A stretch of DNA of 64,000 nt, taken from the NCBI RefSeq assembly GCF_004193775.1, contig NC_041021.1, forward strand, positions 3,482,001 to 3,546,000, read 5' to 3'. Positions within the stretch are counted from its first letter, which is position 1. Every line of letters starts with the position of its first letter. The translations under genes were made by a program, and so were the position numbers. The notes beneath the pieces are model-generated. The model was not told where the DNA came from. It searched no databases and was given only the letters and a program-made list of their open reading frames with translations. This stretch comes from Glycine soja (lineage: Eukaryota; Streptophyta; Magnoliopsida; Fabales; Fabaceae). Positions 46,421 to 57,250 of this stretch are shown piece after piece.

Positions 46421-47279
46421 GATTTCTTTTTGTTTCTCTTCTAATCCTTTTTTGTTTTTTTTTTTAAATTATCTTCTGTCATTTTTGCTACAAAGAGTTG
46501 TTACTGATTTTTTACATCCTCTCCATCTTCCATTTTTGTTCCTCTCCATTCCTCTTCATATTCATATTCCGTTTTATTTCTATTTTTGTTTTGGTTCCAT
46601 TTTCGTTTATCTCACTGCCTATTCATTGTTTTTAATGAATTGCTATTGTATGCAGAGAAGGTGGAAGAAGACACCGAAGCTGCCATTTTTTACTCCAAAA
46701 AGCTTCCATTTTTATCTGATTTTTATGTCAAAAGGTTTGTCTCCTTTGTTTCTCTGTCTACATGTTCGTTTTCTTTGTTTCTTTGTTTCTCTATCTACAT
46801 GTTCGTTTTCTTTGTTTCTTTGTTTCTCCATCTTCCTTTTTCGTTCCTCTCCATTCATCTTCCTTCATATTCTGTTTTCTTTGTTTCTTTGTTTCTCCAA
46901 CTTCCATTTTCATTCGTCTTCATTCCTCTTCATATTCCGTTTTACTCCTATTTTTGTTTTAGTTCCATTTTTGTTTATCTCGCTGCATGTTAATTGCTTT
47001 TTATGAATCGTTATTGTATGTAGAGAAGGTGGAAGGAGACACTAAAGCTGCAATTTTTAACTCCAAAAACCTTCAATTTTTATTTGATTTTTATCTCAAA
47101 CAGGATTCTTTTCTTTGTTTCTCTATCTACAAGTTCGTTTTCTTTATTTGTTTTCTTTATATTCCGTTTATCTTTTGTTTTCGTTTTGGTTCCATTTTTG
47201 TTTATGTCATTGCATGTTGATTGTATTTCATGAATCAGTATTGTATGCAGACAAGGTTGAAGAAGACACTATACCTATC

Positions 47280-48430
47280 ATTTTTACTCCAAATATTACA
47301 CTAAGTAACATAATATTATCATTATCTTCATATCCTAACGGAATAGTCTCATTAATTTGAAGATCATGACCATTTTCATACTCCAACAAAATATTTAAAA
47401 TTGATTGGCAAAAATTAATTGGCAAGTACCTATTAATGGAAATGTTTTTTTCAATTTTCCTAACGTTTTTGTTTAATTTTTAAATTGGTAGTATAATATT
47501 TAAAGCTGATTGTTAAGTAACATAATATTATGATTATCTTCATATCTTAAAGGAATAGTCTCACTAATTTGAAAATCATGACCATTTTCATACTTCAACA
47601 GAATATTTAAACTTATTTCCAAAAATTAATTGGCGAGTTCCTATTAATGGAAAGGGTTTTTTCAAATATTACACTATCAATTTTACCAAATTGACGGCAT
47701 AATATTTAAAACTAATTGTTAAGTAACATAATATTAGGATTATCTTCATATCCTAACGGAATAGTCTCATTAATTTGAAGATCATAACCATTTTCATACT
47801 CCAACAAAATGTTTAAAATTAATTGACAAAAATTAATTGGCAAGTACCTATTAATGGAAAGGATTTTTTCAGATATTACACTATCAATTTTACCAAATGG
47901 ACAATATAATATTTAAAACTGATTGATAAGAGAATCTTGATGGAGGCAAAAGGCATGGAGGAGAGAGGAGAAAGTTCTAGAATTAAGGGGAATTAAATGG
48001 TGCGGTGAGATCCGACAATTAGAAAGCGACGCGTATGACTTGGTGGTACTGGAAAACAACTTCGACATGTGAGGAAGGTGTGAGCATTGAGCAAAAATAA
48101 TAAAATTAAAAAATGACATTGTAGGACACGTGGGTTGAAGTGAGAAAAGAAGGATTGGAGAATTTATTATTTTTTATTGGACAAAATTAATTGGCAACAA
48201 TTAATTGGCAAGTACCTATCGATGGAAAGCTTTTTTCCAAATATTACACTAAGTAACATAATATTATCATCATCTTCATATCCTAACGGAATAGTCTCAT
48301 TAATTTGAAGATCATGACCATTTTCATACTCCAACAAAATATTTAAAATTGATTGGCAAAAATTAATTGGCAAGTACCTATTAATGGAAAGGGTTTTTTA
48401 ATTTTCCTAACGTTTTTGTTTCATTTTTAA
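47280..48430. repeat. Repeated ~200-bp blocks in Helitron
   Basis: At least four copies (47283, 47510, 47718, 48243) of a block with the phrases AAGTAACATAATATTA, CTTCATATCCTAACGGAATA, CATGACCATTTTCATACTCC and TTGGCAAGTACCTATTAATGG. It is non-coding. A piece at 47940-48065 is an inverted copy of 45000-45075. Confidence 0.6.
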
Positions 48431-50230
48431 ATTGGCAGTATAATATTTAAAGCTGATTGCAAGCTCCTTTTACTTCCAAAATCACGAATTTGCTATAAAT
48501 TAAAATAGAGAAAGAACAAAATGTGATAAACAAAATACTCTTCACTATATGTGTCTTTCCATCATATATCGGGTTTATAATAGTGGAATCAATTTTCGTA
48601 ACTTCGTTATTATCAAAACAAAAAGATCATATCATACTTTTAATGAAAAGAAAAATTTCATACAAAAGTGAAATGAATAAAATTACTAATATTAAATAAC
48701 TCTGTGTAACTAATATAAAAAATGTGTTTTCAATTTACGTTTTTCAGCAAATTGTAAACAATAAAATGCATTACTTGGAAATCATAATGATTAAATTACA
48801 ATTTTAAACTGTCAAAACAAAGTAACATAAAAATTTCTCCATCAATCAAAATGGGGTCATCATCACTCTATTTTTATATCCGACAATTAGAAAGTGATAC
48901 GTGTTGCTTGGTGGTACTGGAAAAAAACATCAGCATGTGAGGAAGGTGTAAGCACTAAGCAAAATAAAAAAATAATAAATAAAATTACACGTGGATTGAA
49001 GTGAGAAAATAAAGATTGGAGAGTTTATTATTTTTTATTGGACAAAAATAATTGGCAATTACCTATTAATGGAAAGGTTTTTTCCAAATATTACACTATC
49101 AATTTTACCATATTATTCAAATCAGCTTTAATTTTCTATTTATTTTTAAATTGGCAGTATAATATTTAAAGCTGATTGCAAGCTCCTTTTACTTCCAAAA
49201 TCACGAATTTGGTATAAATTAAAATAGAGAAAGAACAAAATGTGATAAACAAAATACTCTTCACTATATGTGCATTTCCTTCATAAATCGGGTTTATAAT
49301 AGTGGAATCAATTTTCGTAACTTCGTTATTATCAAAACAAAAAGATCATATTATACTATTAATGAAAAAAAAATTTCACACGAAAGTGAAATGAATAAAA
49401 TTACTAATATTAAATAACTCAGTGTAACTAATATAAAAAATGTGTTTTCAATTTACGTTTTTCAGCAAATTGTAAACAATAAAATGCATTACCTAGAAAT
49501 CATAATGATTAAATTACAATTTTAAACTGTCAAAACAAAGTAACATAAAAATTTCTCCATCAATCAAAATGGGGTCATCATCACTCTATTTTTATATGCA
49601 ACTTCTTTTCAGATATTACACTATCAATTTTACCAAATGGACAATATAATATTTAAAGCTGATTGATAAGAAAATCTTGACGGAGGCAAAAGAGATGGAG
49701 GAGAGAGAATTCGTTATTATGAAAACAAAAATATCATATCATACTTTTAATGGAAAAAAAAATTTCATACGAAAGTGAAATTAATAAAATTTCTAATATT
49801 AGATAACTCAGTGTAACTAATATAAAAAATATGTTTTCAATTTACGTTTTTCAGCAAATTGTAAACAATAAAATGCATTATCTGGAAATCATAATGATTA
49901 AATTACAACTTTAAACTGTCAAAACAAAGTAACATAAATATTTTTCCATCAATCAAAATGGGGTCATCATCACTCTATTTTTATATCCGACAATTAGAAA
50001 GTGATACGTGTGGCTTGATGGTACTAGAAAAAAACATCAGCATGTGAGGAAGGTGTAAGCACTGAGCAAAATTAAAAAATAATATATAAAATTACACGTG
50101 GATTGAAGTGAAAAAAGATTGAAGAGTTTATTATTTATTATTAGACAAAATTAATTGGCAAGTACCTATTAATGGAAAGGTTTTTCCCAAATATTACACT
50201 ATCAATTTTACCATATTATTCAAATCAGGT
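48430..50230. repeat. Three copies of a ~450-bp block in Helitron
   Basis: Copies at about 48445-48870, 49155-49595 and 49708-49980 share phrases such as CAATTTACGTTTTTCAGCAAA and ATGGGGTCATCATCACTC. Each is joined to varying pieces of the ~200-bp block or of CCGACAATTAGAAAG...CACGTGG sequence. This is a patchwork of internal duplications with no coding content. Confidence 0.6.
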
Positions 50231-51514
50231 TTAATTTTCTATTTATTTTTGTCGTAATCATTGTCAATTTATTAACATTAATATTTAATTATTAAAGGTT
50301 CCATTTTTATCTATTTTTTTCCCATTTCTTTTTGTCTAATTTTGATTTGTTTTTGTTGTCTATGTTTTCTTTGTTTCTTTCTTTTTTACAGTTCAAAAGC
50401 TTAAATGTTTTTAGTTTGCCTCTATTGCATGCACATCTGGTAGAATAACACACTACAGGTGCAGTTTTTATCTGGAAACTCCACGAGTCCAGGTTTGATT
50501 TTTTGGTTCATGATTAAAAATTTTCATATTCATCAAAAAGTTTTGGGTTTTCCCATCTCTTCTTTTCCCATTGCCATTCCATCCTCATTCTGACTCCGTT
50601 CACCCTTTCCCATTCCCATTCTCTTCTGATCCCTTTCTCTCACTCCTCATTTTTTCTAAAGAGAGAAAATGTTGTGACAAACACAAAGAAAGAAGAGAAA
50701 GATCAGAAAAAAAGTGGTAACGTAATTTCATGAGAGAAATAAAGAGGAGACAAGGGAAAACGTAGTTGCAACACCTGGCACTGAGGAGGGATTTTTTTGG
50801 GAAATAAATGAATTATTAATTAATTACAAGAAGGAAATGTTGCTAGAGCTTCTACACCTTGCCTTGCATTTTCGGTTTATATCTGTATCATTGGTTAATT
50901 TTTAAAAAATGGTTTTTTACAGCCCAGAATCTTGGGTCTGTCTTCTATGCTTTTTAAACATCTAAGGTTGCGATTTTTAAAACCAAATCTATGATTTTTA
51001 TGTCTGCTTCCACCATTACATTACATTATTATTTATTTGAATTAGTTATTAAAAACCATCTAATTTGGTAAAAAATCTTTGCTTCATACCAAAAAATTAG
51101 TCTTCTCAGATTATTTATTTATTTTATTATATATATATATATAATATAATATAATATATAATATATAGTATATAACATAATTACTTTGTTAACACCTGTC
51201 ATATTAAATACATGCTGATTATTTTTTGCTCATATATTTGTTTCACTGCATTTTTATAAATATCAATATTGGTTGTGGACATTCAGTAAACAAAAAAAAA
51301 AAAAATTAGTCACAACGATTCAGATGACTCTCCACCTCCAATCTTGCCATACTCCATTGAATGCTCCACAATTCTCAAACCTCTCCGTATTCTGCCCCTT
51401 ACACATTTTCATCAACCACTGTGTCACTTCAACATTTATTCTTCACAGGTCACTTCTTCAGCAGATATTCAACGTTCATTCCTTGAACAAAAAAAATACT
51501 AAAACAGCTCAGAG
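50231..51514 (+). other. Helitron interior upstream of the B3-like gene
   Basis: AT-rich and pyrimidine-rich sequence, perhaps promoter and leader of the B3-like gene. It contains another related TGGTAGAATAACACAC...CACGAGTCCAGG block (50430-50490) and an AT-rich run at 51125-51180. No separate gene is supported. Confidence 0.3.
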
Positions 51515-53185
51515 AATGCCTTCAGAGTTATCAACTGACTCAACCAAGACAAGCACCAGTTCTGATTCATCAACAACTACAAGCAAGGTGCATGTGAAAC
51601 CAATTACTCAGCTTACTCTCTCAAAATATTTTGAACTTTGTTCATTCTCTGTTTTCTTGGATTTTTTCCATTTATGCTCCATCCATTCTTTCTCTCCTGC
51701 GTTTTTTCCATTTCTTATTCTCTTCTATTCCCGTTCTCACTCCATTCACTCTTTCACTCCATTCACATGGGTTATTGTTTTGCTTCCTGCTGGCTTAGCT
51801 TTTTGTTTTGTATTTTACTTCCTTTTCATTCTCGGTCCCTTGCATGTAATTGTTTTCCTTTTTTTGGTTATTTAATTTTTTTATTTGATTTTTATGTATA
51901 TTGCTTTCGATTGTTCAGCCTGAAAAAATGCGTGACCTTTGACATACCTACCTTTTCTTTGTCTCCTGCTATTCTGATCTAGCTATGGAACCAAGCCTTC
52001 TTTCTTCCTTTATGTTTTGAATGCATGCACGGATATATTTTGACTCATTACTATTGTCAACTGTTATAAAGATTGTTTTGTTTATTTTTTACCAGCAGAC
52101 AACAAATACACAATTTCCTTTGTTATTTGATTGTTAATCTACATTCCAGTCGAAAGATACTTTATGTCAGCATCCTGTTAAGTTTGGCATGAGTATCACC
52201 CTAAAAGTTTGATCGAAAAGATTAACGGCACATTTACAGCAATAAGAATCTGCAAAATGAAACCTTTATGTCACAAACAATGTACATACAACTTTTTTTC
52301 ATTTTAATATGTTGTTGTCATTCTCCACATATTTTAGACGTTCCTATTTCAGTGTCATACTTGATTTTCATTTTTGCATTTCCTCTCACTGTAGATTGAA
52401 TATCCAACTCACACTAATCCATTAATCCTACAGTTCACTGCAGTATTCCACAATGATATGGTAATGTTACATACTAATTGTTTTTATTCTTCATGTTGTT
52501 TCATATTTGCTTTCTTGCTATAATTATTTGCAGGACATTATAGAAGTGCCCACTTTTTACCACCAACAATGGGCACCAAAATACCCTGAGTTTGTCAACT
52601 TTAGATATGATGGAACAATATACCAAATCAGGCTAAGGCAGCATCGGGAAAAAGTCTACTTTGCGGAAGGGCTGAAAGAATTCAGAAAAGATTTATCAAT
52701 TTACGAATCTGTGATCATTAAATTCTTGGCATGCAGCAGCAAATCCATGTTTGATCTTTATTTCGTTCCCTCACTAGAATGTCAGACTTGCGGAAGGCCA
52801 GAAGTTATGTCAAGACAACATATTTAGACACTTGAAATCACACAATCAATTCTTGGTGCACCAGGACCACTGGTAACAATGAAAACCTCTTCAATGTTGC
52901 TTATTAATTCATGCTTATATATCATCATATTTTTTCCCATGCAAAGACTCCCCAATTGTGCCATGACACATATTTTTCCCCATGCAGAGACTCCCCAATT
53001 GTGCCATGACACATGTAAATGCTTGCGGTCAACACATGACCATTCTCAGGAGATTTGGACCTCCATTACAGTGGAATGTTGTGGTGGTTGATGGTGGAGT
53101 TAGGCGCAGATATGTTGTCCAACCATGGTATCAATTCCTTGCAGATAATGATTTCTCCCATGGTGATGAAGTTTCCATCTATTAA
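51515..53185 (+). pseudogene. B3-domain-like DNA-binding protein gene captured by Helitron
   Basis: Three exons join in phase 0 with GT-AG borders: 51515-51587 (MPSELSTDSTKTSTSSDSST, Ser/Thr-rich), 52534-52872 and 52988-53185. Exon 2 has a B3-like core (PEFVNFRYDGTIYQIRLRQH, then VYFAEGLKEFRKDLSIYE and MFDLYF). Exon 3 holds a second B3-like half (WNVVVVDGG...RYVVQPWYQFLADNDFSHGD). Plant B3 proteins bind DNA in the nucleus. A TAG at 52825-52827 interrupts exon 2, so the full protein cannot be made as read; a shorter protein ending at RQHI is possible. Assignment rests on the motif pattern only. Confidence 0.5.
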
Positions 53186-54940
53186 AGGACCATTGATAAA
53201 ATATGGGAAATTGTCATCCGCCGAAGAAAGAATTGGGAGTATTAGAGTTAGCTTATGTACTTTGGTTTTTCTATCTTTTTGTCTTTTATGAACATTTTGT
53301 CAATTACATGGTCTCTTTCTTATTTACTTATTTGACTTTGAACATCAGATATATTATAAATGTTTAATCTTTTTTATTTTGCACATTAGCTTAAATTTTA
53401 TTTCTCTTTTACACATTAGTATTGGTTCATAAAAACATTTTTATTTTGTTTTCTGCCAGAGTTAAACATCCTACGCATGGAGTATATTTCTGATGCAGTT
53501 GAGATGTATTCCACATGAATTTTGGCTTTCAAATTTTGTTTTGTCATATGACATTGTTAAGGAATGTATTAGTGAGTTTTGAGTTTTCATGGTTTGAATT
53601 TGAATGAAATGAGTCTGTTTTATTTAATATGCTATATTAGTAATTTATAACTGCTGTACTACGAATTTATTGTTTAGTAAACTGAACATTGTTGATGGAG
53701 GGATATTGTTGTCTACTCTGCTCATCTTACACATTCCCTGCTATGCTCATCTCATATTTATTTGTTGCTTATTCTAGTGCTTATGTTTTACAAACCATGT
53801 AATATCCATGTTCTGTTTTCAGATTTACTTGATCAGAAAAAAAAAAAAATTATCCCACCATACTGTGACCTTTCAATATTTTTGCTTCTAATTATTGAAC
53901 ATTTTAGTTTTTTAAAGTTACGGGGAAAAGTTTTTAGTTATTTCCTAACCTTTGTGTTTTGCATTTTCTTTTCCCACAAAAATACCCTTCTTCACTAAAT
54001 AAGAAAGCCAATAGTAACATAAGCAATGGATTCTCTCATTCCCGTTCTGCATTTGGAAAACAATAGCACAGAGTAAAAAAAAAAAGAAATATAATATACA
54101 AAAAATAAAAGATTAAACAAAAATTGTGGATTTTTAAAGATATAAAAACCAAATATTTATATTTTGCAATAAAGAGATCATAGTTGTGAATTTTTAAAAA
54201 TAGAATAATCAAATGTTTTAATTATAAAATAAAGAGATCAAATTGTAGATTAAATAAAATTAAAAAAACAAAATTGCATTTAAGTTTAGCAATTTTTAAC
54301 CATTAAAATGCTATATGTTTAAATTAATTTAAGCTGCATATTTTTTTTACATTCAAATTGCTAGAATAATTTTTTAATTTTAAATTACAAAGAGCATTAA
54401 CTTTGTGTCCCATAATCATATACATAACTAAAATTGTTCTAAAACATTATTTTTTATACATGATTATAATTTTTTTTGCTGAATTAGATTAAAATTTATT
54501 TAGGATAAGAAAAGGTTATTTTTAAATAATATTATTTATAGAGATTACAAAATTATTTAACATAACAACAAATTATTTTTATAGACTAAAACATTTTTTA
54601 AAACAAAGACTAAAACATTATTTTTTTATAAGTGTAAATTATCTTTTATAATGAAAATATTACTTTCATATGCCCACTATTTTTTTTTTAAACAAACACT
54701 ACAAAATTATTTTACAAAAAAACTTATTTTTTTAAGTGTCAATTATCTTTTACAATGAAAATATTACTTTCATATGTCTATTAATGATGAAAATTTAGTC
54801 CCTCTTCACAATAAAATAAAAATTTTCCTGCAAAACCACAATATTTTTTAATTTATTTCCTATGTTTCTTTTATATAATTTAAATCAATTTTAAAATGTT
54901 TTGAACACAATCAACTCTTGATACAAATTATCTTTATGTT
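53186..54940. other. Helitron 3' interior, no gene seen
   Basis: AT-rich, with near-duplicates such as AATTATCTTTTA(T/C)AATGAAAATATTACTTTCATATG at about 54646 and 54738. No coding sequence is supported. Confidence 0.45.
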
Positions 54941-55090
54941 ATATACAAACAACACCCTGACAAATAGTATTTATGTCACTTACAGTAAAATTATACAAAC
55001 AGCACCCTGACAAATATTATTTATGTCACTTACAGTCTAATGATAAAAACAATATCCTGACAAATAGTATTTATTTCACTTACAGCAAAA
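54941..55090 (+). repeat. Three 50-bp tandem repeats next to the Helitron 3' end
   Basis: The phrase CCTGACAAATA(G)TATTTAT recurs every 50 bp, at 54956, 55006 and 55056. The array stops 7 bp before the terminal hairpin (55098-55112). It may be a subterminal recognition array. Confidence 0.8.
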
Positions 55091-55097
55091 TACCGAC

Positions 55098-55124
55098 CCG
55101 TGCATCGCACGGACACTCCACTAG
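55098..55124 (+). other. Helitron 3' terminus: hairpin and CTAG
   Basis: CCGTGC-ATC-GCACGG forms a 6-bp stem, followed 8 nt later by CTAG and host T, as in canonical plant Helitrons. Confidence 0.85.
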
Positions 55125-56725
55125 TTCAAATTAAAATCAGGTGCACTTATGTTTTCTTATTCTTTTAACCTTAAAATATAGAATTGCATGTAGAGTCTAT
55201 CATCTGTTATAAAGTATAATGTGGAAAGTAAACGATATATATTAAGAAAATATAATAACGCTTTAGACAAAAATAACTACAATATTAAAATACTCCTAGA
55301 AATGATTTTTTCTTTGAGCATTTAAAGATATTATTATTAATGAGTCAAATAGTATAGCATATTTTGACCAAGAATTAATTGCAATGTTAAGTGTCTTGGG
55401 TAATTTTTTACCAAATTATGTTGATGCTAATGGAACTGTCCTTTAATCTCTTTAATTGTTTTTGTGTTGAGTGTATTTTATAATAACAATTAATATTTTA
55501 CTATATTTTTAGATGTTTTTAAGATGAATTTTATAATTAAATGTCATTGATGCAGTAAAAACAAATATCATTATTGGAAATTGCATAAATAATTTTTTAA
55601 AATAATATATACTTACATATGTAATTATTTAAAGTGATTTCTTTTTGAATTGTGTAAAATGTATTATTTTATTTTTAGTTAAAAAAACTATAATTGTGGG
55701 GTTATCCGGGAATCAAAAAAGGGAGGGGATTGAATTTTTACCACTTTGTTTGTTAATTCAATCAAAACAATCCATTTCCAGCTATCAATGTTTTCTGAAA
55801 AGATTGTCACAAAAAAGATTATCACAACAAGATCATATGAAAAATAGAATTTGATTGCCCTTTAACACCAATTTCATTTCCAAGATTTAACAACAAAGCT
55901 AAGAGTAAGGGAAATTCAAAATTATACAATGGTTCAGTTCTTAAGGGACCTTGTTTTAAGACCTCTTAAAACTTTCACTTATAGAGAATTAGATACAAAT
56001 ACTATGTAGATATAATTTTCTAGATTTTACTCTTTCCTTGAATCGTATAAGAGAAAGAACAAGAGTTCAAATTCTATCAACTCACAAAACTCTTGGTAAG
56101 CCTAACCAAGATAAAAAAAAAAGAATGAATTTTAGAATAACAGCGAATACCTTGATATGTAGATCACAACATTTTCAAGCTCTTCTTTTGAGAATGATCA
56201 AATCATGATGAACAATGAATGGATCTTGATCAACTTGCATTGAATTTTCAGAAGAAATATAACGAAATTCCCTTACTTGACTCTCTTTAAGTATTTTTCT
56301 CAAAGTTCAAAGTGTATCAACAGTCGCTAATGAAAAGAGCCTAAAAGGATATTTATAATTTTGACAGGTAAAACAAATTTAATCAATTGTCAAATATGGT
56401 AATCAAATAATTCTCCAAAATCCTATTTGTTCTACCTTTTGAAAAAAATTTAATCGATTATCTCTTTTCAGATAAAGAGTTTCTCATGCTTCTCTTCTTT
56501 TTGGAATAATTGATTAGCAATTGTGGTAATCAATTATTCATCACACAAGGGGCACCTTAAGTTTCCAAAAGTAATCTAATCGATTATAGCACATGTTAAT
56601 CGATTATCTCAAGCTATAAAGCCTTCCTCCTTCTAAAATTGGCTTCTATAATCGATTACTAAAACTAATAATTGATTAATTCATCCAAGCTTGTCAAATT
56701 TAAAGTAGAAGAGAGATATGTTGCT
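55125..56725. other. Unit 3 spacer after the Helitron
   Basis: Matches 1971-3075 and then 4308-4680 of unit 1, lacking the LTR-like insertion (3079-4307). It carries its own extra stretch at 56165-56330. No gene was seen. Confidence 0.55.
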
Positions 56726-56744
56726 TGTTGTAACTACTATTAGA

Positions 56745-57250
56745 AAATACACTTTCAACATCGGTTATTTAGGGTCTTCTACATCGGTTGTAAAACCGAT
56801 GTTGAAAGCACCGATGTAGAATGTATTGTTGTTAACATCGATTTTAAAAAACCGATGTTAACATAAAAATGTTAACATCAGTTTTATAAATAACTGATGT
56901 TATAAAGAAAGAAGTACAACAAAATAAGTGTATGCGTGAGGGACGTTGACATCAGTTTTCTGCTAAAACCGATGTTAATATGTTAATATGTTATATTAAC
57001 ATCAGTTTTTAGAAGAAACCGATGTGAACGTTCATCATTCATGCACCTATTTTGCTGTAATAATTTATGTATAACATCGATTATTTATAAATAACCGATG
57101 TTAACCTATGTACATTAACATCGGTTGTTTATAAATAACCGATGTTAACCTATGTACATTAACATCGGCTTTTTTTTATTTATAAATAATCGATGTTAAG
57201 TTGAATGTTGACATTGGTTTTTTTTTAATAACCGATGTTGTTTTCAAGTT
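56745..57250. repeat. Hairpin-rich CACTA subterminal array
   Basis: At least ten ACATCGGTT-type words alternate with their complement AACCGATGT, many pairs separated by short AT spacers such as TTATAAATA. Single strands or transcripts would fold into a series of hairpins. Confidence 0.75.

Larger units (their letters stand above)
44723..55124 (+). mobile_element. Non-autonomous Helitron (10.4 kb)
   Basis: The 5' end is TCTATATAATTATAC. The 3' end is CTAG, preceded 8 nt upstream by a perfect hairpin CCGTGCATCGCACGG (55098-55112). It is inserted between A and T without target duplication; the empty site is readable in unit 1 (GGAAA|TTTAAATT near 1969) and unit 2. These are the defining Helitron features. 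No Rep/helicase ORF was found, so it needs helper proteins. Inside are a pyrimidine-rich left part with repeated blocks, three rearranged repeat families (47.2-50.2 kb) and a B3-like gene (51515-53185). Confidence 0.85.

Noticed and set aside
44835..47360. Several long plus-strand ORFs rich in Phe, Ser, Leu (for example 44835-45374, 46416-47006)
   Set aside because: They are products of pyrimidine-rich low-complexity and repeated DNA in the Helitron, open in overlapping frames, with no domain pattern.
45640..50230. CRISPR-like repeated blocks
   Set aside because: The repeats are long, irregular and diverged, in a plant Helitron. There are no short identical repeats with unique spacers.
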